Assembly (NCBI RefSeq): GCF_009184895.1
Contig: NZ_WESE01000011.1
Coordinates: forward strand, 1 to 64,000
DNA length: 64,000 bases
Direction of reading: 5' to 3'
Source: Nostocoides sp. F2B08
GTDB lineage: Bacteria > Actinomycetota > Actinomycetes > Actinomycetales > Dermatophilaceae
Shown here: piece after piece, positions 45,551 through 54,568 of the stretch
Position numbering within the stretch: position 1 is the first letter of the stretch
Layout: every line of letters begins with the position of its first letter
The notes under the pieces: model-generated
Told to the model about the DNA's origin: nothing
The model's input: the letters and a program-made list of their open reading frames with translations, nothing else
The model's database searches: none
Translations under genes and position numbers: made by a program

Positions 45551-46483
45551 GTGCTCGACCCCCGCGCACTCCTCCGCTTCGAGGCCGACGCGACCGCCCA
45601 GGACCTGCGTCCCGGGCCGCTCGTCATCGCCATGGGTGCCTTCATCGACGCCGGGGCGACGGCCCGGCTGCTCGGCGAGCACCTGACCGGCTCCAGCACC
45701 GCCCGCGTGCTGTGCTCCTTCGACATCGACCAGGTGCTGGACTACCGCGGCCGACGCCCGGCGATGGTCTTCGAGACCAACCGGTGGACCGCATACGACG
45801 ACCCGTCCCTCCTCCTCTACGCGATGGAGGACCGCGACGGGTCGCCGTACTACCTCCTCGTCGGTCCCGAACCGGACTACCAGTGGGAGCGCATGGTCGA
45901 CGCCGTGCGGTTCCTCGTCGACGCGCTCAAGATCACCCTCGTCGTGCACGCGCACGGCATCCCCATGGCGGTGCCGCACACCCGGCCTGTCGGCATCACG
46001 GCGCACGCGACCGACCCCCGGCTCATCGCCGGCGCCGAGTCGCCCTTCGGGACCGTCCAGGTGCCCGCCTCGTTCACCTCGCTGCTCGAGTACCGTCTCG
46101 GTGAGCAGGGTCGCGACGCGATCGGATACGCAGTTCACGTGCCCCACTACCTGGCGCAGTCCGAGTTCGCCGAGGGCGCGCTCACCGCGCTCAACGCGAT
46201 CGTCGACTCGACCGGCCTGAACCTGCCGAACGACGAGCTCGTCGAGGCGGCCGGCCTGAACCGGGCCCAGATCGCTCAGGAGGTGGCGGGCAACGACGAG
46301 GTCGGACACGTCATCACCGCCCTGGAGAAGCAGTACGACGCATTCGTCGAGGGCCGACAGCGGCCGAGCCTGCTGGCGACCGAGAGCAGCGATCTGCCGT
46401 CGGCTGACGAGCTCGGAGCCGAGTTCGAACAGTTCCTTCGCGGTGTGGGCGACCACGACCAGGACGGACCGGGCAGCCCCTGA
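45551..46483 (+). CDS. PAC2-family protein
   Basis: A 310-residue member of the PAC2 (proteasome assembly chaperone 2-like) family, common in actinobacteria. Visible features are GPLVIAMGAFIDAGAT near residue 22, VLCSFDIDQVLDYRGRRP near 52 and TNRWTAYDDP near 76, then YLLVGPEPDYQWER near 97. Family members may bind the proteasome or another partner; no enzymatic motif is seen. Two upstream starts are possible (45449 and 45491), but the GTG at 45551 has GAGAGG 8 nt upstream and begins the ordered sequence. Convergent with the polymerase gene. Confidence 0.8.
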   Translation: MLDPRALLRFEADATAQDLRPGPLVIAMGAFIDAGATARLLGEHLTGSSTARVLCSFDIDQVLDYRGRRPAMVFETNRWTAYDDPSLLLYAMEDRDGSPYYLLVGPEPDYQWERMVDAVRFLVDALKITLVVHAHGIPMAVPHTRPVGITAHATDPRLIAGAESPFGTVQVPASFTSLLEYRLGEQGRDAIGYAVHVPHYLAQSEFAEGALTALNAIVDSTGLNLPNDELVEAAGLNRAQIAQEVAGNDEVGHVITALEKQYDAFVEGRQRPSLLATESSDLPSADELGAEFEQFLRGVGDHDQDGPGSP

Positions 46484-46525
46484 CCCGGCCGGGCGCCCTG
46501 TGAGGGCGCTCGACCCAGGGTCAGG
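46479..46525. terminator. Bidirectional terminator
   Basis: Nested inverted repeats: an outer 8-bp stem (46479-46486 with 46518-46525) and an inner 7-bp stem (46493-46499 with 46503-46509). The hairpin spans the stop codons of both convergent genes. Confidence 0.65.
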
Positions 46526-48242
46526 CCTTGGCTTCGGACCACCGCTCGATCACACTGACGTCGGCGACGAACCGCACGTCCTCGGAGCCGAGCCATCGGC
46601 GGGCAGCGTCGGCCAGCGCGGCGTCCACCCGAGCCGCACACTCGGAAGCGGCCTCGACCGGCACGTGCACGAGCACCTCGTCGTGCAGGCACAGGACGAT
46701 CTCCGCCCCGAGGTCACCGGTGGTCGCCCGGATCGTCGCGGCCCACGCCTTGAAGAGCTCGGCGGCACTGCCCTGGATCACCGCGTTGCGCGCGAACCGG
46801 CCACGGCCGGCCGCGACAGGAGGTGCCACGATCGCACCCTCCTCACCCGGCCGGGCCGTTCGGACCAGCCGCCCTCCGAAGGTGCGCACCGGTTCACCCC
46901 GTGCACCGCGCTCGGCTGCGTCCTCGAGCAGCGCCATCGCGACCGGGTATGCGCGCCGCAGCCCCGCGAGTGCCTCACCGGCGGTGCCGCTTCGCTGGCC
47001 GTACATGGCCGCCAGCACGGCGACCTTGGCCACCGACCGGTCCACGCCCAGACGGGAGGCGACCGGCGCATACAGGTCCGGGAAGGCGGTGGCCTGGGCC
47101 AGCGCGCGGTCGCCCGAGACCGCCGCGAGCACGCGTGGCTCGATCTGACCCAGGTCGGCGCGGACGAAGCGGTGCCCGGCGGCGGCGCGCACAGCCGGGC
47201 GCAACGCTGCCGGGAGGTTGTGCAGGCCGTTCTCCGCGGTCATCCGACCCGCCGCTCCGTCGGAGGCGGCCCAGCGGCCCCGGAGCCGGTCGTCGGGACC
47301 GACGTGGGCGTCGAGCCAGCGCCAGCCGTACGTCGTCGCGATCCGCTCACGGGTGCGCCAGGCCAGCAGCGCGGGGACGACCGGGTGCGCCTCCCGGAAC
47401 GACTCCAAGGTCCATTTGCGGGTGTCGCGGACCTCGATGCCCGCCGCGAGCAGCAGCGCCCGCACCTGTGCCGGGTTACGCAGATCGGTCGACTCGCGGC
47501 CGGGAAGGTGACGCAGCACCACCGCATCGCGCTCGGCTCGGGACGCCAGCTCCTCCTCGAGGCTCGTCGGCCGGGGTCCGGCGCTGTTCGTGATGAGCTC
47601 GACGAGCCGCTCGCGGTCGACGGGCAGACCGGCCCGCTCCAGCTCGAGGCACAACAGGGCCGCGGCCGACTCCGAGGCTGCCGTCGCCAGTGCCCGCGAC
47701 GCGGACCCTGAGCCCTGCCCCTGCTCGCGGGCCAGGGCCGCCTGTTGGTGCTCGGCCACCTCGAGGAGCGCGTGAGCCCACGTCAGCAGCCGCGTGGTGT
47801 CGTTCGGCAGACCCTGGGTCTGCCACGAACCGTCGAGCGCGTCGCCGCGCAGGTAGCCGGCCGGCGTGGTCAGCGACTCGGGCTCGGCCCGGTCCGCGTT
47901 CTCCTCGAAGTCGAAGAGGTCGGATCGTGGAGCGACGGGAGCGTCGGACACCGGCAGGCCCGATCGATCGCACCACAGGGTCTGCACCGAGGCGTCCACG
48001 CCGCCGCGGCGAAGGCGGTGCACCTCGGCGCAGTCCCAGACCCGCCGAGGTGCTGTCCCCAGGTCGAGGAGCGGCCTGAGGTCGGACGCCGACCAGACCG
48101 CCCAGCGCGGTGAGGGATCCAGACGCTCCACCTCGGCGATCGCTCGCGGCGCGTCGGACACGGCGCCCACCCAGGACCAGTCGTGGCGCCGGATCGCGGC
48201 ATGGGTGCCGGATGGGCTCGTGACCAGGCCGTTGAGGGACAC
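46521..48242 (-). CDS. Family A DNA polymerase-like protein with degenerate exonuclease domain
   Basis: A 573-residue protein like the actinobacterial bifunctional 3'-5' exonuclease/DNA polymerase homologues, a second family A polymerase lacking the 5' nuclease. The polymerase motifs are present: A as RADLGQIEPRVLA, B as DRSVAKVAVLAAMYG and C as LCLHDEVLVHVP, with the catalytic Asp and Asp-Glu intact. In motif B the position equal to E. coli Phe762 is Leu while Arg754, Lys758 and Tyr766 are kept. The N-terminal 200 residues show only traces of the exonuclease acidic residues. The GTG at 48242 lies 7 nt after TATCGT on the minus strand, a leaderless start; longer frames to 49139 run through a neighbour. 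Confidence 0.82.
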   Translation of the reverse strand: MSLNGLVTSPSGTHAAIRRHDWSWVGAVSDAPRAIAEVERLDPSPRWAVWSASDLRPLLDLGTAPRRVWDCAEVHRLRRGGVDASVQTLWCDRSGLPVSDAPVAPRSDLFDFEENADRAEPESLTTPAGYLRGDALDGSWQTQGLPNDTTRLLTWAHALLEVAEHQQAALAREQGQGSGSASRALATAASESAAALLCLELERAGLPVDRERLVELITNSAGPRPTSLEEELASRAERDAVVLRHLPGRESTDLRNPAQVRALLLAAGIEVRDTRKWTLESFREAHPVVPALLAWRTRERIATTYGWRWLDAHVGPDDRLRGRWAASDGAAGRMTAENGLHNLPAALRPAVRAAAGHRFVRADLGQIEPRVLAAVSGDRALAQATAFPDLYAPVASRLGVDRSVAKVAVLAAMYGQRSGTAGEALAGLRRAYPVAMALLEDAAERGARGEPVRTFGGRLVRTARPGEEGAIVAPPVAAGRGRFARNAVIQGSAAELFKAWAATIRATTGDLGAEIVLCLHDEVLVHVPVEAASECAARVDAALADAARRWLGSEDVRFVADVSVIERWSEAKA

Positions 48243-48249
48243 GACACCG

Positions 48250-48255
48250 ACGATA
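48250..48255 (-). promoter_or_regulatory. Leaderless -10 box of the polymerase-like gene
   Basis: TATCGT on the minus strand, 7 nt before the GTG. Confidence 0.55.
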
Positions 48256-48353
48256 GGCCCACGCGGGGACACCGCACTCGTGTCACGATGGCACCCGACA
48301 CCGAACGATGGACCGGCCGACGAACCCCGATGCCGGCGAGGAGGAGGGCCGAG

Positions 48354-49064
48354 ATGGGCATGTTCGACCTGATCAAGAAGGACGAGGCCCGAGAGCGCAG
48401 ACCATCCGCTCTCGAACAGGCTCAGAACCCCGAGGACCCCGGGCTGGTCGGGGGTGCCGCGGTCTCGCTGGTCACCCGGCTCCTCGAGAGCGGTATCGAC
48501 GGTCGCGGCCCGCTCGGCAGTGCGGAGGAGGTGGCGGCGGACGCGCTCGCCAAGTCGGGTACCCCGGAGAAGGCGGTGCTTCGTGTCGTCTCGAACCACG
48601 TCAAGCTCGCAGCGGCCCAGGGCTTCGTCACGAGCCTCGGCGGGTTCATCACCCTGCCGGTCTCCCTTCCTGCCAACGTCGCCGGTTTCTACATGGTCGC
48701 CACTCGGATGACGGCCGCGGTGGCGCACCTGCGCGGGTACGACATCGCCGACCATCAGATCCGCTCCGCCGTCCTCCTGACGCTCGTCGGTGCGGAGTCC
48801 GACGACCTGCTGCGCAAGGCCGGATCCGTCGCCCCGCCGTCCGCTATGGCGAACCTCGCGGCGCAGGGGCTGCCGGGCCCGGCGCTGATGATGGTCAACA
48901 AGGCGGTGGGCTTCAAGATCCTCACCCAGGTGGGCAAGACCTCGCTGTCCAGGTTCGGGCGCGCGGTGCCGGTCATCGGCGGGGTGGTCGGCGCCGGCCT
49001 GGACGGCATGCTGATGAAGTCCGTCGGCAAGCAGGCGGTCGAGGAGTTCCCCCCTCGCTCCTGA
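48354..49064 (+). CDS. EcsC-family protein
   Basis: A 236-residue protein with an EcsC-type helical, partly hydrophobic domain (GFVTSLGGFITLPVSLPANV near residue 81, then MTAAVAHLRGYDI near 106). The glycine- and alanine-rich C-terminus resembles membrane-associated segments. EcsC-family proteins are often linked with transport or export, but the function is not known. The ATG at 48354 has GGAGGAGG 6-7 nt upstream; the longer frame from 48183 runs into the divergent polymerase promoter. Confidence 0.75.
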   Translation: MGMFDLIKKDEARERRPSALEQAQNPEDPGLVGGAAVSLVTRLLESGIDGRGPLGSAEEVAADALAKSGTPEKAVLRVVSNHVKLAAAQGFVTSLGGFITLPVSLPANVAGFYMVATRMTAAVAHLRGYDIADHQIRSAVLLTLVGAESDDLLRKAGSVAPPSAMANLAAQGLPGPALMMVNKAVGFKILTQVGKTSLSRFGRAVPVIGGVVGAGLDGMLMKSVGKQAVEEFPPRS

Positions 49065-49243
49065 TCTGATCGGCCCCGAGCTGACCCTGAGCTGATCGGA
49101 ATGTCGAGTCGGATTGTCACGGTGGGTGACGCGCGTCACGTGACGTCGAGTGCGTCACCGCGGGAATCCGGTAGGCGGGTTCGACGTTCTTCTGGATGCG
49201 GCACCGTCCGGTGCCATGGCCACACCCCATCAGGAGCCTCGAC

Positions 49244-49630
49244 ATGGCCCGTGCCCGCTCTCGCGTCGTGCTGTTGACCACCTTCTACCGTGCCGCCCGA
49301 ATCGCCATGCGTCCCGGCGGCCCCGGACTGGCCGCCCGTCTCCGCGCGGTTCCTCGGATGGTGTCCGCGACCCTCAGTGGCCGGTACGAGGGACTGGGCA
49401 AGGGTCCGCTGGCCTTGATGCTCGCAGCTGTCGCCTACGTGGTCTCACCGGTCGACCTCGTCCCCGAGGGGGCGCTGCTGATGCTCGGCCTCGCCGACGA
49501 TGCAATGGTCCTCGGCTGGCTCGCCGCGGCCCTCGTGGGCGGGACCGAGGACTTCCTCGCGTGGGAGCGGAGCGAGCCCACCGCCCCCGAGGACGTCGGC
49601 CCGGCAACCGTGGTGTCGAGCACCCGCTGA
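49244..49630 (+). CDS. YkvA/DUF1232-type membrane protein
   Basis: A 128-residue protein with a DUF1232 (YkvA) motif: GPLALMLAAVAYVVSPVDLVPEG near residue 54 (shown in parts), in which the SPVDLVPE segment is the family hallmark, and a second hydrophobic helix around residue 90. These are small membrane proteins of unknown function. The ATG at 49244 has AGGAG 7 nt upstream. Confidence 0.78.
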   Translation: MARARSRVVLLTTFYRAARIAMRPGGPGLAARLRAVPRMVSATLSGRYEGLGKGPLALMLAAVAYVVSPVDLVPEGALLMLGLADDAMVLGWLAAALVGGTEDFLAWERSEPTAPEDVGPATVVSSTR

Positions 49631-49655
49631 GGCCTATCCACAGCGCCTGGTGAGA

Positions 49656-49690
49656 TCGGGCGTGTCGTCCCCACCGGGAGACACGCCCGA
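49656..49690 (+). terminator. Terminator of the YkvA-like gene
   Basis: Eleven-bp perfect stem (49656-49666 with 49680-49690) and a 13-nt loop, 26 bp beyond the stop codon. Confidence 0.7.
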
Positions 49691-49725
49691 TGTCGTGCAC
49701 GCGTCCGATGGGCTTGGCTCGGTGC

Positions 49726-50847
49726 ATGCCCACCTCGACATCCCCCGCAGCGCCGACCGTCCGCCTCAGATCTCCCGGCGAGATCGTCTCCGCCGTCCCC
49801 TTCCTCCTCGGCTTCGCGCCGGAGGCCTCCGTCGTCGTCATCGCGCTCCGTGGAGGTCGGATGACCCTCACGTGCCGCGCCGACCTCGGCGATGTGCTGT
49901 CCGACCCGGGGCCGGCCGGCAGCATCGTGGCGGCCACACGACGCTCCGGGGCGACCGACGTCCTCCTGATCGGCTACGCGGACGTGCGCGCCTCGGCCGC
50001 CGTCGCCGTCCGTGCGCTCAGCGCCGGGGTGCAGTCTGCAGGGCTGCGGGTGCAGGAGGAGCTGACGGTCGCCGGAGGTCGCTGGTACAACGAGGTCTGT
50101 CACGACGAGCGGTGCTGTCCGAGCGACGGGGTCCTCGTCTCGGACCACGATGCTGCACCGAGCACGATGGCCTTCCAGACGCTGAGCGAGGGATACCGCT
50201 CGGGTCGGGACGATCTGGTCAGGGAGTGCCACCCGGACCGGCCGCTGCTCGCTCAGTCCATCAGGTCGGAGCTGCTGCACCCCGCCGATGACGAGGACCT
50301 CCTCGAGGAGACCCTGGTCGCCGACCTCTTGGCCGTTCTCCAGTGGTCGGGCGGGTCCGAGCCCACCGCGGCCCAGCTCGCGCGGTCCGCCCTGGCCTGC
50401 TCCGACCCCTTCGTCCGCGACCTCTGGTACGCGGTTGTCGCGCCCGCCGTCATGGGCACCACGGCTCCCACGATGCACCGGGCCTACGAGGTGCTGCGAA
50501 AGGCCGGGCAGGATGCGGGTGAGCTCGACGCGGATGGTCGGGCCCACGACCCGGCGACGCGGGACCGCGTGCTGCAGCGCGTCCTTCGGTTCGTCCGCAA
50601 CCTGCCGGACGAGCTCCCCGAGGTCACGATGCCGGCATTGGTGGTCGCCGCCGCCGCGCACTGGGCTGCCGGCGACGGTGCTCGGGCCCGCATCCTCGTC
50701 GAGCGCGCTTCGGCTCTGCCGGTCCAGCCGCTCGGGATGCTCGACACCATCGCGCAGTGCCTCGCCCGTGGCGTCGGCCCACAGGAGCTGGAGCGTCCTG
50801 GTTCCGCCGGTCCGGGGGACGGACGAGAGAGCCGTTGTATCGCGTAG
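49726..50847 (+). CDS. DUF4192 family protein
   Basis: A 373-residue protein of the actinobacterial DUF4192 family. The N-terminal core begins VRLRSPGEIVSAVPFLLGFAP near residue 12 (in parts), followed by VVVIALRGGRM near 36 and TDVLLIGYADV near 76, then WYNEVCHDERCCP near 120, which carries three cysteines. The C-terminal 200 residues are helical. Function unknown; the gene is often found near sigma-factor and metabolism genes of Micrococcales. The start at 49726 follows the terminator hairpin; the longer frame starts inside it. Confidence 0.78.
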   Translation: MPTSTSPAAPTVRLRSPGEIVSAVPFLLGFAPEASVVVIALRGGRMTLTCRADLGDVLSDPGPAGSIVAATRRSGATDVLLIGYADVRASAAVAVRALSAGVQSAGLRVQEELTVAGGRWYNEVCHDERCCPSDGVLVSDHDAAPSTMAFQTLSEGYRSGRDDLVRECHPDRPLLAQSIRSELLHPADDEDLLEETLVADLLAVLQWSGGSEPTAAQLARSALACSDPFVRDLWYAVVAPAVMGTTAPTMHRAYEVLRKAGQDAGELDADGRAHDPATRDRVLQRVLRFVRNLPDELPEVTMPALVVAAAAHWAAGDGARARILVERASALPVQPLGMLDTIAQCLARGVGPQELERPGSAGPGDGRESRCIA

Positions 50848-50853
50848 TGCTCC

Positions 50854-50859
50854 TATACT
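50854..50859 (+). promoter_or_regulatory. Promoter of the metX riboswitch transcript
   Basis: TATACT, a near-consensus -10 element, 9-10 nt before the first base pair of the third SAM-IV riboswitch. The -35 region is unclear. Confidence 0.6.
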
Positions 50860-50868
50860 GGCGGGCAC

Positions 50869-50980
50869 GGTCATGAGTGCCAGCGCAAAGCCCCGGCTCG
50901 CTGGCCGGCAACCCTCCTCGCGGTGGGGTGCCCCGGGTGATGACCAGGCCCGCGCGTGGTTCCAGCGCCGGGCAAGCGCG
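50869..50980 (+). promoter_or_regulatory. SAM-IV riboswitch, copy 3 (metX)
   Basis: The same ordered core: GGTCATGAGTGCCAGC at 50869-50884, CCCCGGCT, GCTGGCCGGCAACCCTCC at 50900-50917, GCGGTGGGGTGCCCCGGGTGA at 50920-50940 (in parts), GACC and GCAAGCGCG at 50972-50980. Only 22 nt separate its end from the metX ATG and no terminator fits in between, so control is more likely at translation initiation (inference). Confidence 0.9.
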
Positions 50981-51002
50981 ACGTGAGCTCGAGGGCAGAC
51001 CG

Positions 51003-52181
51003 ATGGACAGGCAGCGGCACCGTGATCCGGCAACCCGGTGGTCCGGGCTGCAGTCGGTCCACGTCGGTGACGTCGAGCTCGTCAACGGGGAGGTGCTTCC
51101 CGATGTCGTCGTCGCCTACGAGACGTGGGGGACGCTCGACGGAGCCGGTGGCAATGCGGTGCTCGTCGAGCACGCCCTGACCGGCGACAGCCACGTCGTG
51201 GGTGGCACCGGTCCGCAACACCCCACACCGGGCTGGTGGGACGGCCTCATCGGACCGGGCGCGCCGTTGGACAGCGATGAGCTGTTCGTCGTCGCCACGA
51301 ACGTCCTCGGTGGGTGCAGGGGTACGACCGGGCCGTCCTCTCCGGCACCCGACGGCCGAGCCTGGGGAAGTCGGTTCCCGCGCATCACGATCCGTGACCA
51401 GGTCCGCGTCGAGGCCCGGGTCGCCGACCTGCTCGGCATCGACCGCCTCCGTGCGGTGCTGGGCGGTTCGATGGGCGGTATGCGCGCCGTCGAGTGGGCG
51501 GCGACCTATCCCGAGCGCGTCGACACGGCGATCGTCCTCGCCTCGACGGCGCGCGCGTCGGCCGAGCAGATCGCGTGGGCCAGTGTCCAGAACCAGGCGA
51601 TCCGCGCCGACCCGCACTATTCCGGTGGGGACTACTACGACTCAGGGTCCGCCCCTACGACGGGTATGGCCATCGCGCGCGAGATCGCTCAGGTCACCTA
51701 CCGCTCCGAGCCGGAGCTGGCGGACCGGTTCGGCAACCGCACCCTCGCGCCGGACGAGGTGAGTGGCCGGGCCCATCTCGACAGAGGTGAGGGGCGGCCG
51801 CTGTTCCAGGTGGAGTCCTATCTGCATCACCACGGAGCGAAGCTGGTGAGCCGCTTCGACGCCGGGAGCTTCCTCGTGCTCAACGAGGCGATGTCCACGC
51901 ACGATGTCGGCGCCGGACGCGGGGGAGCAGCCGCTGCCCTGAACGACTTCCAGGGGCGGCTCCTCGTGGTGAGCGTCGACTCCGACCGCCTCTACCCGCC
52001 GAGCCAATCCGAGGAGCTCGTCGCCGCACACCCACGGGCCCGACACGTCCAGATCAAATCCCCGCACGGACACGACGGCTTTCTCATCGAGCGGGAGCAG
52101 GTCGGCCGGGTCATCCGTGAGGCACTGCGCGGGGTTCCGGCGATCGATGCCGACACCGGACGCACACGCACGAGCGCATGA
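51003..52181 (+). CDS. metX: Homoserine O-acetyltransferase
   Basis: A 392-residue alpha/beta-hydrolase-fold acyltransferase expected to make O-acetylhomoserine from homoserine and acetyl-CoA, the substrate of MetY. Features: VAYETWGTLD near residue 36, NAVLVEHALTGDSHVVGG near 47 and GGCRGTTGPSSP near 101 (oxyanion region), the nucleophile GGSMGGMRAVEW near 154, and GHDGFLIE near 358 with the catalytic His. The ATG at 51003 follows the riboswitch by 22 nt and GAGGG lies 8 nt upstream; the longer frame starts inside the riboswitch and must be wrong. Confidence 0.9.
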   Translation: MDRQRHRDPATRWSGLQSVHVGDVELVNGEVLPDVVVAYETWGTLDGAGGNAVLVEHALTGDSHVVGGTGPQHPTPGWWDGLIGPGAPLDSDELFVVATNVLGGCRGTTGPSSPAPDGRAWGSRFPRITIRDQVRVEARVADLLGIDRLRAVLGGSMGGMRAVEWAATYPERVDTAIVLASTARASAEQIAWASVQNQAIRADPHYSGGDYYDSGSAPTTGMAIAREIAQVTYRSEPELADRFGNRTLAPDEVSGRAHLDRGEGRPLFQVESYLHHHGAKLVSRFDAGSFLVLNEAMSTHDVGAGRGGAAAALNDFQGRLLVVSVDSDRLYPPSQSEELVAAHPRARHVQIKSPHGHDGFLIEREQVGRVIREALRGVPAIDADTGRTRTSA

Positions 52182-52263
52182 GGACATCGGGTAGCGTCGA
52201 GGTCGAGACAGACCAGCGTCGCCCGTCTCGAGCGGGGACACGTCACGAAGGAGTGCGTCCGCT

Positions 52264-52656
52264 ATGAGCGTGATCGTCGGCTACGTCCCGACCAAGGAAG
52301 GCCGGGCCGCGCTCGACTACGCAGTTCAGGAGTGCCTCCTGCGCGGCACCGACCTCGTCGTGGTGCAGACACCACGACGAGGAGGAGACGTCGACTACCA
52401 CGACCTGGGGCCCGAGCTCGAATCCGCACGCGGCGAGCTGGAGGGTGCCGATCTCACCGTGTCCGTCACCTCGGGAACCGACGGCAACGAACCGGCAGAG
52501 GACCTGATCGAGGCCGTTCGCAACGGTCCGGACGACCTCATCGTCATCGGCCTGAGGCGGAGGACGCCCATCGGCAAGCTCATTCTCGGCTCGAACGCGC
52601 AGCGCATCCTGCTCGACGCACCCTGTCCGGTCATCGCTGTCAAGGCCGAAGCCTGA
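52264..52656 (+). CDS. Universal stress protein
   Basis: A 130-residue UspA-fold protein with the ATP-binding signature GLRRRTPIGKLILGSNAQRI near residue 98 (G-x2-G-x9-G-S type). Such proteins respond to stress or starvation. AAGGAG is 9 nt before the ATG. Monocistronic. Confidence 0.85.
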   Translation: MSVIVGYVPTKEGRAALDYAVQECLLRGTDLVVVQTPRRGGDVDYHDLGPELESARGELEGADLTVSVTSGTDGNEPAEDLIEAVRNGPDDLIVIGLRRRTPIGKLILGSNAQRILLDAPCPVIAVKAEA

Positions 52657-52938
52657 GAGGGGATTTCCACCGGTCGGACGGACCGAAGAGGGCGCGGGGA
52701 CCGGCGTGCACCGGATGGGTTTTATAATGGTGGGACGAGGACACGCCGACACCACGCATTGCGACCACTCTCGGGCACGCCTGACGTTGAACCCCGACCA
52801 CACACTTGTTCGCCGCAGCGCGATGTCCGAGTCCCGGTAGACGCCACAACTGGAGCTCGTAGGGCATGACCCGTCGGCATGCTCGTGCTTCGCCCGCGCC
52901 GCGGGCCGCACGTTCGATGTGCACCCCCTCGACCTCCC
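52657..52938. promoter_or_regulatory. sigA promoter and long leader
   Basis: TATAAT (52723-52728) is a perfect -10 element and gives a leader of about 200 nt before the sigma factor ATG at 52939. No riboswitch or terminator is recognised in the leader. A poor -35 suits a promoter aided by an activator. Confidence 0.6.
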
Positions 52939-54489
52939 ATGACGAAAGGCCCAAGGACCTTGGCTCCGTCCCGGACGACGACACCCGCGAAGAAGAGCAC
53001 CGCGAAGAAGGCCGCCGCAAGCGCGGCACCGAGCGACACCACATCCCCCGCGAAGAAGTCAGCGGCCAAGAAGTCGGCCGCGACGAAGTCAGCGGCCAAG
53101 GCCGCCACGACGAAGAAGGCGCCGGCGAAGAAGGCCCCGCCGGCGAAGAAGGCCGCCACGACGAAGAAGGCCGCATCCGCGGCGTCGAAGGCTGCCGCGC
53201 CCAAGGCCGCGGCGCCGGCGTCGAAGACCACGACCCGCAAGAAGTCCACCTCAGCGTCCCGGACAGGGCAGGCGGCTGCGGCCGACCCCGCCGGCGACGA
53301 CACAACCGACGACGACACTCCTGCCGAGCCCGGCGAGGATGTCGAATCGGAGCTCGTCACCGACGACGCCTCGGGCGATGAGGCCGGCGAGTCGGGCGAC
53401 GCCGCGGACGAGGGCGTGACGGTGACCGGATCCGGCACGCCGACCCGCTCACGGACCCGCCGGGGGGCGCGGTCGGGGGACGACGCCGCTGAGCCGGAGG
53501 AGAGCGACGAGGGTGGCGGGTTCGTCATCCGCGACGATGACGAGGACGATGCCCCCGCGCAGCAGGTCGTCACGGCCGGGGCGACGGCGGACCCGGTCAA
53601 GGACTACCTGAAGCAGATCGGCAAGGTCGCGCTCCTCAACGCGGAACAGGAGGTCGAGCTCGCCAAGCGCATCGAGGCCGGCCTCTTCGCCGAGGAGAAG
53701 CTGAACTCCGGCGAGAAGATCGACATGAAGCTCAAGCGTGAGCTCTGGTGGATCGCCCAGGACGGCAAGAAGGCAAAGAACCACCTCCTCGAGGCCAACC
53801 TGCGGCTCGTGGTCTCCCTGGCCAAGCGCTACACCGGGCGCGGCATGCTCTTCCTCGACCTCATCCAGGAGGGCAACCTGGGTCTGATCCGGGCGGTCGA
53901 GAAGTTCGACTACACCAAGGGCTACAAGTTCTCGACCTACGCGACGTGGTGGATCCGGCAGGCGATCACCCGAGCGATGGCGGACCAGGCCCGCACGATC
54001 CGCATCCCGGTTCACATGGTCGAGGTCATCAACAAGCTGGCTCGCGTGCAGCGTCAGATGCTCCAGGACCTCGGTCGGGAGCCGACGCCGGAGGAGCTGG
54101 CCGCCGAGCTCGACATGACACCCGAGAAGGTCGTCGAGGTGCAGAAGTACGGCCGTGAGCCGATCTCCCTGCACACCCCTCTCGGTGAGGACGGCGACAG
54201 CGAGTTCGGCGACCTGATCGAGGACTCCGAGGCGGTCGTCCCCGCCGACGCCGTGTCGTTCACCCTGTTGCAGGAACAGCTGCACTCGGTCCTGGACACG
54301 TTGTCCGAGCGCGAGGCCGGCGTGGTGTCGATGCGTTTCGGCCTCTCCGACGGTCAGCCGAAGACCTTGGACGAGATCGGCAAGGTCTATGGCGTTACTC
54401 GTGAACGAATCCGGCAGATCGAGTCCAAGACCATGAGCAAACTGCGGCACCCGAGCCGCTCCCAGGTGCTGCGCGACTACCTCGACTGA
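52939..54489 (+). CDS. sigA: Primary RNA polymerase sigma factor
   Basis: A 516-residue sigma-70 of group 1. Regions are in order: 1.2 ([20 protein letters not shown] near residue 215), 2.1-2.4 ([20 protein letters not shown] near 290, then [20 protein letters not shown] and [20 protein letters not shown] near 340), 3 ([14 protein letters not shown] near 364) and 4 ([16 protein letters not shown] near 450, [13 protein letters not shown] near 483). The first 200 residues are unusual: a lysine/alanine-rich part ([17 protein letters not shown] and similar) followed by an acidic part, resembling the tails of actinobacterial primary sigma factors. The ATG at 52939 is used; a longer frame opens at 52879. 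Confidence 0.92.
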   Translation: MTKGPRTLAPSRTTTPAKKSTAKKAAASAAPSDTTSPAKKSAAKKSAATKSAAKAATTKKAPAKKAPPAKKAATTKKAASAASKAAAPKAAAPASKTTTRKKSTSASRTGQAAAADPAGDDTTDDDTPAEPGEDVESELVTDDASGDEAGESGDAADEGVTVTGSGTPTRSRTRRGARSGDDAAEPEESDEGGGFVIRDDDEDDAPAQQVVTAGATADPVKDYLKQIGKVALLNAEQEVELAKRIEAGLFAEEKLNSGEKIDMKLKRELWWIAQDGKKAKNHLLEANLRLVVSLAKRYTGRGMLFLDLIQEGNLGLIRAVEKFDYTKGYKFSTYATWWIRQAITRAMADQARTIRIPVHMVEVINKLARVQRQMLQDLGREPTPEELAAELDMTPEKVVEVQKYGREPISLHTPLGEDGDSEFGDLIEDSEAVVPADAVSFTLLQEQLHSVLDTLSEREAGVVSMRFGLSDGQPKTLDEIGKVYGVTRERIRQIESKTMSKLRHPSRSQVLRDYLD

Positions 54490-54568
54490 CAGACCGCTCG
54501 TCGTCAGCGGGCGCCCGACGTGACGGGTGAGGCGCCACCCCGACGGTCCCGCAGCGCACCCCAGGAGG

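Noticed and set aside
46521-49139. 872-residue version of the polymerase-like protein
   Set aside because: The extra 299 residues are antisense to the EcsC gene, and a leaderless promoter plus GTG lies at 48242-48255.
52722-53600. 292-residue minus-strand frame rich in alanine and serine, looking like a membrane protein
   Set aside because: It is the reverse of the lysine/alanine repeat of the sigma factor and its leader; the hydrophobicity is a translation artefact of AAG repeats.
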